A stretch of 64,000 nucleotides of DNA from Glycine soja (Eukaryota; Streptophyta; Magnoliopsida; Fabales; Fabaceae): the NCBI RefSeq assembly GCF_004193775.1, contig NC_041007.1, forward strand, positions 24,352,201 to 24,416,200. Reading direction: 5' to 3'. Position 1 is the stretch's first letter; the number at the start of each line of letters is the position of its first letter. Position numbers and translations under genes: made by a program. This document shows positions 10,774-19,440 of this stretch, piece after piece. The notes under the pieces were generated by a model. That model worked only from the letters and a program-made list of their open reading frames with translations, did not search any database and was not told where the DNA came from.

Positions 10774-11880
10774 ATGGTGGAACCATCGAAAAAGAGGAAA
10801 GGAACCTCGAGTCGGAGTCAGCGGCATTCAGGGTCACAGGAAGCCCCAATTCCTTCCTCCATTCCCTCTGGATCATTATTCTCATCAGAGGAACAGCGTA
10901 TACAGTACACAAACCTCTTTTCCTCTCGTTCCATTGCAGACCCAAAATTCATAGATATGAAGTTCTTCTCAAATGAGAATTTTGAATGCTTCCAAGCATT
11001 TGAAAACTCCAATCTTATTCCATTCATGTCTCTGAAATTACCTGTCTATTCTAAATTAGTCAAAGCTTTCTATTCTAATTTAGAAATTCATGAAGGTGTT
11101 CTAATGTCTGAAATCTATGGGATTAAGATGGTCATTGACCAATCCCTATTTTATGATTTAACAAAATTGCCTAGTGAAGGTGTACCTTTTGAGGGTGCAC
11201 TGATTGATGAATGGAAATTCGATTTCTCTATGCATGATGCCCGCCGGTTGGTTTGCACCAACCAAGCGGATATGACCGGAAGGCTTCTTGCCGGTTCATT
11301 GGCTTTCGAAAGCCGCATCCTCCATTACCTTATCGTTCGCATCTTACTCCCTAGATCTTCAAACCTTGCTTAGGTTTCTGAAGAAGATCTCATTGTCATG
11401 TGGGCCTTTCATAAAGATTTACAAATTGATTGGGAACATCTTGTTAGATATCGCATGCATAAGAAATTGCGATTAAATGCCCCATTGCCTTATCCTCATC
11501 TAGTTACTCTTTTCCTTCAACACTTCAACATCCCTCTTGATTCTGAACCCTATGTTCCAATCAAGAGATCATTCCTTATAGGCGCTTCAGTCATAGCATC
11601 CTTTGGATATGTTAAAGAGCATGATGGATCTTGGATAAAGAAGGGTGCTAGAAATGTTGGTGAAGAAGGACATGAGGGAGAAGATTCATCTCTTCTTTTG
11701 AAGATTTTGGAAAGGTTTGATGGTCTTCAAACCTTTGTTGGTGAGAGGTTTGACACTTTGGAACTGCAAGTGGATATGCGCTTCAATGAAATGGAGTCAA
11801 GAATGACTAAGGTTGAAGAAGATGTATCTTACATCCGGTCAAGCTTTGATCTACCACCACCACCGCCACCATCATCTTAG
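10774..11880 (+). pseudogene. Env-position ORF with putative plant transposon protein domain, one in-frame stop
   Basis: From the ATG at 10774 a single frame of about 368 codons runs to 11880, broken by one TAG at 11371-11373. The N-terminal region is basic and Ser-rich. The core (FFSNENFECFQAFEN, LVKAFYSNLEIHEGVL, GIKMVIDQSLFYDLTKLP) resembles the putative plant transposon protein domain often found in plant retroelements. A predicted coiled coil (near 11690-11840) and a polyproline end follow. The position after gag/pol fits the extra ORF of Sireviruses, sometimes called env-like. No clear signal peptide or membrane segment is visible, so an envelope role is not supported here. Confidence 0.65.
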
Positions 11881-12164
11881 ACTTATATTTTAATATTAGT
11901 ATTTTGATTTTCAACCTTGTATTTTGGCTATATTATTATGGTATTTGAACAATTTTATATTTCCCTATTTGCATGGTATGTTTGAACAAATATTAAGTAT
12001 GTTATTTGACTATGTGGAGTTTATAATTAATCTATGCATGGTTGTTTGCTTCATGGTTTCATGGTTCTTGCTTCTTGCTTCATGATTTGGTTGATATTTT
12101 TTATGAACATTATATGGATGTTTAAATTAAATTTATTTGATACACACTTTGGCTTTTTGTTGAT
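11881..12164 (+). other. Untranslated stretch before the polypurine tract
   Basis: AT-rich sequence without recognised coding content. It is the 3' untranslated part of the element. Confidence 0.5.
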
Positions 12165-12179
12165 GCCAAAGGGGGAGAG
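12165..12179 (+). promoter_or_regulatory. Polypurine tract
   Basis: GCCAAAGGGGGAGAG lies directly before the 3' LTR. It is the usual plus-strand priming site in Sirevirus-type elements. Confidence 0.75.
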
Positions 12180-12180
12180 A

Positions 12181-13720
12181 AATGAGATTAAATCGAATCA
12201 AGAACAAGTCAACAGTTCAAGAATCAAGAAGAATTCAAGACTCAAGAAGAAAGCCTAGAATCAAGAATCAAGATTCAAGATCTCAAGAATCAAGATCAAG
12301 ATTCAAGACTCAAGATTCAAGAATGAAGAAAAGACTCAATCAAATAAGTATTAAAAAGTTTTTTCAAAACTTTGAATAGCACATGAGTTTTTGACAAAAC
12401 CTTTACCAAAGAGTTTTTACTCTCTGGTAATCAATTACCATATTCTTGTAATCGATTACCAGTAACAAAATGAGTTTGAAAAAGTTTTCAAACTGAATTT
12501 ACAACGTTCCAATTATTCTCAAAAGGCTGTAATCGATTACAATGTTTTGGTAATCGATTACAAGTGCCCTTGAATGTTGAAATTCAAATTTAAATGTGAA
12601 GAGTCACATCCTTTCACTCAAAAGCTTTGTGTAATCGATTACACTTATTTGGTAATCGATTACCAGTGACTGTTTCTGAAAAATCAAAAGATGTAACTCT
12701 TCAAAAAGGTTTTAACTTTTTCAAATTGGTTTTAAGTTTTTCTAAAAGTTATAACTCTTCTAAATGGTCTTCTTGATCAGACATGAAGAGTCTATAAAAG
12801 CAAGGCTTTGTTTTTCATTTCAATCAATGTTGAACACTTATTCATACAATCCTTTGCTAGCCTTAAATCTCTTTGAACTTCTTCTTCTTCTTTGTACCAA
12901 AAGCTTTCTGAAGTTTTCTGGTTTTCCAAACCTTGAAAACTTGTGCTATTCATCTTTTCATTCTCTTCTCCCTTTGCCATAAAGAATTCGCCAAGGACTA
13001 ACCACCTGAATTCTTTTTGTGTCTCTCTTCTCCCTTTTCCAAAAGAACAAAGGACTAACCGCCTGAATTCTTTCGTGTCTCCCTTCTCCCTTGTCAAAGA
13101 ATTCAAAACGACACAATCTAAGAATTCTTTTGATTCTTCCCATTCCCTAATACAAAAGTGTTCAAAGGACTAATCGCCTGAGAATTCTTTTGTATCCCCA
13201 TTCACAAAGTATCAAATGTTTAACAGCCTGAGATCTTTTTCTTAACACATTGGAGGGTACATCCTTTGTGGTACAAGTAGAGGGTACATCTACTTGGGTT
13301 TGACTGAGAACAAGAGAGGGTACATCTCTTGTGGATCAGTTCTAGTAGAGGGTACATCCACTAGGTTCAAAGAGAACAAGGGAGGGTACATCCCTTGTGG
13401 ATCTTTGCTTGTAAAAGGATTTTTACAAGGTTGAAAGAAATCTCAAGGACCGCAGGTCGCTTGGGGACTAGATGTAGGCACGGGTTGTTGTCGAACCAGT
13501 ATAAAAACTCTTGTGTGTTTGTCTTCTTCTTCCCTACTATTTTACTTTCCACTGTGCATTTAATTTCTGCTTTTACTTTCTGTTTATTTTCTCTTCTACT
13601 CCTCATTCTCTTAACAATTTAGTAAAAGCCTTAAAAGAGTAATTTTTTAATTAGTAAAGGTTTAGGAATAATTAATTCAACCCCCCCTTCTTAATTATTT
13701 TGAGGTCACTCGATCCAACA
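12181..13720 (+). repeat. 3' LTR of the Sirevirus-like element
   Basis: It matches the 5' LTR from about 7460 onward with few differences. The first 120 bp differ, so its U3 start is deleted or replaced. It ends GATCCAACA followed by the target duplication TTATC. The hairpin row is present at 13250-13430. Confidence 0.9.
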
Positions 13721-13725
13721 TTATC

Positions 13726-14025
13726 CTCTAATCAAAATCAATTATGGGTCAGAATTTTAACATCCTAATATGGTGGCTGGGCAGATCTTAGTAATGGCAA
13801 AGATAAAGTTTGGCACTCCCAATGGTGGAGGGATCTTCGAAAATTATTTCAGCAGCCTGAGCTCAGCTCTATTCATCAGCACATGGTATGGAAGGTACGG
13901 GTGGGGACAAAGTCAAATTCTAGAAAGATAAATGGTTGGGGGCTGACTCTAACCTTGAACAGCAATATAATTAGTTGTTCCTCATCAGTGGATAGTAGAA
14001 CATCACTATTTCAAGCGATCAATAT
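13726..14025 (+). pseudogene. LINE fragment, part 2
   Basis: After the TTATC duplication the LINE frame resumes (NQLWVRIL, then YGGWADLSNG, WWRDLRKLF and HMVWKV), as in the region after the RT domain of plant LINEs. Several stops are present. Similarity fades near 14025 without a poly(A) tail or LINE 3' end. The fragment is therefore internal, with both LINE ends missing. Confidence 0.8.
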
Positions 14026-14484
14026 ACTTTAGCATCTCACACCCATACTCCATTTCAAGCATTATATTTTTTCATATTAAGACATAACTTGGCTTAGGTT
14101 CTAGGCCAATATTGGACTTTATTTTAATCCAACTTATTGGACTTTAAGAATACATCCCGCGACATCAAATAACTCAAATCCATTACTTCAAAATACAAAT
14201 ACCCAAAGGAACTACAACACAACATATTTTAATTATTAGCAACAAGCATATTCTCATCTTGGTAAGAAGCACAAATACAGATGCATATACTCACCGATTG
14301 TCAATTGTCATCAGTGGCGGAGATATTCCTAATCAGCACTGATCACTTAGCAGCACACAGAACACAAGCAACAATGAACCTTGATAGCGACTAAAGAACA
14401 CGAAGAAATCACCTGAGCAGCAAAGTAGACATGATATATACAAAGTTAAGCAATTGGTTTTGAAACATGACAACAGAGACATAC
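14026..14484. other. CACTA interior with no recognised gene
   Basis: AT-rich sequence with no recognised protein. Since the RPS11 exon that follows is on the minus strand with an intact donor site at 14484/14483, part of this stretch may be captured RPS11 intron. Confidence 0.4.
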
Positions 14485-14585
14485 CTTCGATGGCTTCCCT
14501 GGGAGTCTTAAAGCCAACCACAATGGACTTCCAAAATCGATTCCCACCCTTTCTGGGACTCTTTCCTTTCCTAGTTTTCTTCAAG
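14485..14585 (-). pseudogene. Captured exon of cytosolic ribosomal protein S11 (uS17)
   Basis: The minus strand has an exon-like 101-bp block bounded by an acceptor CGCAG and a donor GTATGT. It encodes a basic start ([11 protein letters not shown]) followed by GGNRFWKSI and [11 protein letters not shown], which match the N-terminal part of plant 40S ribosomal protein S11. This is about 33 of some 160 residues. No other RPS11 exon was seen nearby. The block lies near the right end of the CACTA element, consistent with host gene capture. It cannot yield a working ribosomal protein but could be spliced into a chimeric transcript. Confidence 0.8.
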
Positions 14586-15045
14586 CTGCGAAAGTGAGAA
14601 AATGTTAAAACGAGGAACGCCTAATGTTAAAACGAAAGGACATACCTCAATCGATAAGTGGCAGACACGAACTCCACAAAGACGAACTCCACAATGTGGT
14701 TGCAGTCACGGAAGCACAACCCAGTTTGCGACAAAGACGAACTCAGGCAGAAGGAGAAAGAAGAAGAACGCCCTAGGAGTCTTAAGGCGAACCACTATGG
14801 ACTTCCCAAATCAATTCCCAACCTTTCCGGGACTCTTTCCTTTCCTAGTTTTCTTCGAGCTGCGAAAGTGAGCAAATGTTAAAACGAGGAACGCCTAATT
14901 TTAAAATGAAAGGATGTACCTCAATCGATAAGTGGAAGAGACGAACTCCACAAAGACGGACCCCACAATGTGGTTTCAGTCACGGAAGCGCTGGCCAGTT
15001 TGCGACAAAGACGAACTCAGGCAGAAGGAGAAAGAAGAAGAACGA
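14497..15045 (-). repeat. 274-bp tandem duplication containing the RPS11 exon
   Basis: The exon start and its upstream flank (AAAACGAGGAACGCCTAA, CAATCGATAAGTGG, CGAACTCAGGCAGAAGG) occur twice with an offset of 274 bp, for example 14585 versus 14859. The second exon copy (about 14771-14859) keeps its acceptor but has lost the donor side and carries several substitutions. Confidence 0.85.
14771..14859 (-). pseudogene. Second, truncated RPS11 exon copy
   Basis: On the minus strand the block after CGCAG encodes [10 protein letters not shown] and a decayed version of the following residues, including a stop where the first copy has Arg-Phe-Trp. The region equivalent to the donor site is replaced by CCTAGGGCGTTC. 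It arose with the 274-bp duplication. Confidence 0.7.
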
Positions 15046-15089
15046 TAGGGTTCAAGCGCGCGGGTTGTGCAATTTCAGATTTTTAATAT

Positions 15090-15415
15090 ATAATGATAAC
15101 AACATCGATTTTCTAAAAATAACCGATGTTAACATCAACTAGGTAACATCGGTTTTCTTTAAAACCGATGTTAACATCAACTCGATAACATCGGTTTTTC
15201 CCAAACCGATGTTAGCAACGAGATACTAACATCGGTTTTTCCAAAACCGATGTTAACTACTCCATAGTAACATCGGTTATTTAAATAACCGATGTTACTA
15301 TGGAGTAGTTAACATTAGTTTCGGAAAAACCGATGTTAACTAAGTCTACTTATTTACAAAAATGCCACCGCGCTTTTGTTAACATCGGTTTTGTGAATAA
15401 CCGATGTTAACCTTA
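15090..15415. repeat. CACTA right subterminal inverted-repeat array
   Basis: At least ten alternating AACATCGGTT and AACCGATGTT units are present. One long palindrome (about 15237-15335) contains the arms CTACTCCATAGTAACATCGG and its complement. The motif is the same as at 1-402. Confidence 0.9.
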
Positions 15416-15433
15416 TGATGTGAAATCTAAAAA

Positions 15434-15444
15434 TTGTAGTAGTG
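15434..15444. repeat. CACTA right terminal inverted repeat
   Basis: TTGTAGTAGTG is the complement of CACTACTACAA. The following TTA would be one copy of the 3-bp target duplication. Confidence 0.8.
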
Positions 15445-15927
15445 TTAGTGATGGATTAAAAACAATTAGTGGCAAGAAAATAGAATCTAATATTTTCTAA
15501 GACAAAAGATAATATAAACATTATTAAAAGAGTGTTAAAAAATTAAAAATAATAAAAATTAAAAGAATAAATTGAATAAAATTAGTATAAGTTATTTTTT
15601 CTTTTGTCTTTTTAAATCTTTTGCATTCATCTTTTTAAAATAATTTTTATGGGGCAACATCTATTTTTAATGGAGACAAAAAAATATTTATTTTATATAT
15701 TGAAGTAAAGAAAAATTTACTTAGTAGGAGGAATTGTCCAATTATTTTCTACATAGATCCGTCTTTGAGTGTAGTCATCGTCCTTGGATTTCGGCCACAA
15801 CTGTATCAATATTTTTTTACTCATGATTGTGATCGTATTTTTCTGCAATTTCTCATAATATCAAGAATTGCAGCGAAAATATCTACCACGCGGGCTCAGT
15901 ATTTTCTTGAATGAATTTTTTCATGAT
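15445..15927. other. AT-rich flank, no gene recognised
   Basis: The stretch is mostly A/T-rich. Its right part (about 15720 onward) may be further decayed gypsy gag sequence on the minus strand, but no motif can be read with confidence. Confidence 0.4.
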
Positions 15928-16275
15928 CTAGACACAGTCGTTAATTACGCGATGATTACGGTGGTGCTGAATCTTCATCTCCCAGTCAAGGTAGGCGTCT
16001 GGGTCACTCCTTCCTTTAAAAGAGGATACATTGAGTTTTACTCCCTCAATTCTGTCTTGCCCCTCTATTCGGTTCAATCCATCATTGACCCTTATGTTGC
16101 CACCATAAGGTCTCCCAGCATTTGGATTCATTTGGTGCTATAGTCCTTCTATTCGCCTGTAGAGTTCTTCATTGTTACGGTTCAACAAACGTTGCATTTG
16201 TGTAGTCATTGCGTCCAGTAATAAGCGCTGAGATTCATCCAGTTGATGATATACACCACCATTGTCACCAGCTCC
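15928..16275 (-). pseudogene. gag: Gypsy gag N-terminal remnant
   Basis: The minus strand reads LDESQRLLLDAMTTQMQRLL, then RRIEGL, an in-frame stop near 16138, and FKGRSDPDAYLDWEMKI. The last motif is typical of the start of the gypsy Retrotrans_gag domain. It is cut at its N-terminal side by the LTR starting near 16282. Its C-terminal side decays before 15900. Confidence 0.75.
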
Positions 16276-16281
16276 TGTGAA

Positions 16282-17264
16282 TGTATGTATACATGATTTT
16301 GATGATGTCAAAAGAAGAATCAAACAAGGCTCATTTTGCTTCAAGATTAATACAAGATTGTTTCAACAAACAAAGCCTTGATTCAAGATTTCTTCAAGAT
16401 CAAGCCTTGCCTCACAATGAAAGGTTTCAAGTCATTCAAGGCACATGTAATCGATTACCAATACATGTAATCGATTAGCAATGGTTTAAAAGTGTGTAAT
16501 CGATTACACATCATATGTAATCGATTACCAGAGACTCTGAACATTGGGAATTCAAATTTTTAAATGAAGGGTCACAACTGTTCAAGAAAAACAACTGTGT
16601 AATTGATTACACTAATTCTGTAATCGATTACCAAAGAGGATTTTCAAGGAATATCGCCAACAGTCACATCTTTTCATTAGATTTGTGAGTGGCCATCAAA
16701 GGCCTATAAATAGGTGACTTGGGCACGAATTTTATGCAGAGAGTTTTGCTTGGCAAAAATGTCTTATCCTCTCAAAAGACAATGAGAGAGATTCCAAAAG
16801 AACTTCATTGTCAAATGCTCTCTCAAAAGAAATCTTTGGCCAAACACTTGCAAAATCTATAAGGATTCCTACATGATCTTTATTGTAATATTCTTCTCTT
16901 GAAGAGAGAATTCTTCTTCCATTCTTCTTATTCAATAAGATTGGTTAAGAGACTGTGAGTCTCTTGTTGTAAAGGATTCCTGAACACAAGGGATGGGTTG
17001 TCCCTGTGTGGTTCAGACTTTGTAATGGATTTTACAAAGATAGTGGAAATCTCAAGTGAGTTGCTTGAGTACTGGACGTAGGCACGGGTTGTGGCCGAAC
17101 CAGTATAAAACTGTGTTTGCATTCTCTCTTCCCTTATCTCATTTATGTTATTGCAATCAATTTTGCCTTGCATGTTTATAGAACATTATTAAATTGATTA
17201 TTGTTGCTTCTTCTGCATTCTAAGCCTATCCCTCTTAAGATTATTGAGGCCACAAGGTCCAACA
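16282..17264 (+). repeat. Copia-type LTR (second AATCGATTAC family)
   Basis: It begins TGTATGTATACATG and ends AGGTCCAACA, with a TATA box (TATAAATA) at 16705-16712. Palindrome pairs start near 16447/16467, 16496/16517 and 16599/16620. Its downstream half shares GTAGGCACGGGTTGT and GAACCAGTATAAA with the Sirevirus-like LTRs. No target duplication is visible, and no primer site follows directly, so the right border is probably a deletion junction. Confidence 0.75.
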
Positions 17265-18261
17265 GATACAACTTCTAAAGGGTCTGAATCAGACTAGGAA
17301 GATGAGGTAAATTTCGATGACCCTGAATCTCTTAGAAAAGTTCATCATGAGCTTCTATCTAACTCATCTATTCTCTCAAATGCTTACAAAAACCTACGAG
17401 GAGATTTCAAGAATCTATCCAAAGATCATCTAAAATTTGAGAAAACCTTTTCGGATCAAGTAGATGTTTCACTGGATGAGTCCACTCAGACATATGAAGC
17501 TTGCGTAATTATTAAGGAAAAAGAGTCCAAGCTATGTCTTGATTTGTCATAGTGGACGACTACTCAAGATGGAGATAGGTTATGTTCCAAAACCTCAAAA
17601 ATGAGTGTTTCAATAACTTCTTTAAATTTTGTAAACATGATCAAAACGAAAAAGGATTATGCATTACTTAAATCAGAAGTGACCATGGGGTGAATTTGAA
17701 AATGATAAGTTCCAACTGTTTTATGAAGAAAATGGAATTCTTCATAATTTTTCAACACCAATAACTCCTCAACAAAATGGAGTAGTTGAGAGAAAGAATA
17801 GATCTCTCCAAGAGATGGCTAGAGCAATGCTCAATGATAATTCAACCCTTAAGCACTTTTGGGTTGAAGCAATGAATACTGCATGTTACCTTCAAATAGA
17901 ATTTATATAATGCCTATCTTGAAAAAGACTCCCTATGAACTGTGGAAAGTACAAAACCCCAACATGTCATGTTTTCATCCATTTGGATGCAAGTGTTTTA
18001 GTCTTAACAACAAGGATAGTCTGGGAAAATTTGATTCAAAAAGTGATAATGGGATATTTCTAGGATACTCGAAAACTTCCAAGGCATTTAGAGTGTACAA
18101 CTCATGAACCTTAGTTGTTGAAGAAGATATTCATGTAAGATTTGATGAAAACAAGTCTGATAAAGATCTATCAGAGCTAGATGGGTCTTTTGCAGATTTA
18201 CGACTAGACGATAGCTCTATAGCAACTACCTCGTCCAAATAAGATCTAGAGATAGTAGCGT
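17265..18261 (+). pseudogene. pol: Copia gag-end and integrase remnant, first piece
   Basis: The first part encodes a gag C-terminal region (LSNAYKNLRGDFKNLSKDHLKFE). Near 17550 it jumps to integrase sequence (VDDYSRW, then RSDHG, NGVVERKNRSLQEMAR-type residues in shifting frames near 17770-17830). It continues with the integrase end KTPYELWK, FHPFGCKCF and DNGIFLGYSK (17935-18100). Protease and the integrase zinc finger are missing, and many stops and frameshifts occur. A gypsy LTR interrupts it at 18262. Confidence 0.8.
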
Positions 18262-19176
18262 TGATGTAGCTCCATGTGGAGCTTGTAGGCCTTGGATCTT
18301 CTTCATCAATGGAGTCCTTTTCTTTTTGAACATCAATGGCAGCGGAATGGAGAAGGAAGAAAAATGATTGGAGAAGCCACTTCAAGGAGAAGATGAGTCA
18401 AGAACAAGCTCACCACCATAGGAAGTCATGGATAAGAGCTTGAAGGTAGGAGAAGATGAGTGGAGGGAGAAGGAGAGAAGGAGCACGAAATACTATGCCT
18501 CAAATGAGGTCTGGACTTTGAATTGTAATTCTCAAATGATCAAAGTTGAAAAAATGCACACACAAGGTCTCTATTTATATCCTAAGTGTCACACAAAATT
18601 GGAGGGAAATTTGAATTTCTATTCAAATTTCACTTGAATTTGAATTTGAATTTGTGGAGCCAAAATTTCACTAATTATGATTAGTGAATTTCAGCTATGG
18701 TTCAGCCTACTAATCCAAGATCAAGTCCAAGATTCTCCACTAAGTGTGTTTAGGTGTCATGAGGCATGTAAAGCATGAAGGAGATGCACAAAGTATGACT
18801 ATATGATGTGTCAATGGGGTGTAGCAAGCAAATGCTCACCTTCCCCTTCGGATGGACAAAAATTTAATTGGATTGGGTTTCTCCCAATTCAATTAAATTT
18901 CTCTCCCAATACACACACATCAAATAGTGCACTTAATGCATGTGAAATTACAAAACTACCCTTAATACAAAAATTAGTCTAGATGCCCTAAAATACAAGG
19001 GCTGAAAAATCCTACATTACTATGGCACCCTCCCTACACTATGGAGCCCTAAATACAAGGCCAAAAAATAATGAAACCTTAATCTAATATGTACAAAGAT
19101 AAGTGAGCTCATACTTAGCCCATGGCCCCAAAATCTACCCTAAGGCTCATGAGAACCCTAGGGGGGTAAGATTGCA
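18262..19176 (-). mobile_element. Gypsy LTR, apparently solo
   Basis: It is the same LTR family as at 22253, 26563, 52971 and 58352: TGATGTAGCTCC start, GGCAGCGGAATGGAGAAGG near 18340 and CCATAGGAAGTCATGG near 18413. The end near 19176 (GATTGCA) is changed. Copia sequence lies on both sides, which implies an insertion. No clean target duplication can be read. The strand is taken from the complete family members. Confidence 0.7.
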
Positions 19177-19440
19177 TAAAGCATCCACTCAACAAGAAGT
19201 TCAAGCTGAAGTAAGAAAACCCACTAGACACATCATGAGAAGAAATAATCCAAAAATTCATATCATAGGTGATCCAGCAGATTATGTTCAAACAGGATTA
19301 TCACTCAGAACACAAGGACACATTGCACTTATTTCTAAAATGGAACCCAAACACATTGATGATGCCATGCAAGATGACAACTGGGTGAAAGTGATGCAAG
19401 AAGAGGTTGACCAATTTCAAAAGAATAATGTCTAGAAGCT
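19177..19440 (+). pseudogene. pol: Copia linker before reverse transcriptase, remnant
   Basis: The frame contains HIALISKMEPKHIDDAMQDD and WVKVMQEEVDQFQKNNV, the motif that precedes the RT domain in Sirevirus-type copia pol. It then joins gag-like sequence near 19440, so RT of this copy is missing. Confidence 0.8.

Larger units (their letters stand above)
7337..13720 (+). mobile_element. Sirevirus-like copia LTR retrotransposon lacking pol, inserted in the LINE
   Basis: The two LTRs (7337-8977 and about 12181-13720) are nearly identical along most of their length. The flanking 5-bp target duplication is TTATC (7332-7336 and 13721-13725). The order is LTR, initiator-Met-type primer site, gag, a spacer, an env-position ORF, polypurine tract and LTR. 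Protease, integrase, reverse transcriptase and RNase H are absent between gag and the env-position ORF, so movement would need proteins from elsewhere. The first roughly 120 bp of the 5' LTR have no match in the 3' LTR. Confidence 0.9.
1..15444. mobile_element. CACTA (En/Spm, Tgm-like) DNA transposon, left end outside the window
   Basis: The right terminus reads TTGTAGTAGTG at 15434-15444, the reverse complement of the CACTACTACAA start typical of plant CACTA elements. Inside both ends lie arrays of short inverted repeats built on AACATCGGTT/AACCGATGTT (1-402 and 15090-15415), the expected subterminal transposase-binding regions. Between them are a minus-strand transposase-associated gene with a Ulp1-like protease, two host gene fragments and a LINE fragment that hosts an LTR element. 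I found no TNP2-type catalytic transposase, so the element is probably non-autonomous. The 3-bp target duplication cannot be tested because the left terminus is missing. That both arrays belong to one element is inferred from the matching repeats. Confidence 0.8.

Noticed and set aside
10774..11880. True envelope glycoprotein
   Set aside because: No signal peptide, cysteine-rich ectodomain or membrane anchor is evident; similarity is to the putative plant transposon protein domain.
14485..14585. Working ribosomal protein S11 gene
   Set aside because: Only one exon of about 33 codons is present, inside a transposon.
18262..19176. Complete target duplication for this LTR
   Set aside because: The flanks AGCGT and TAAAG do not match, and the right LTR end is altered.
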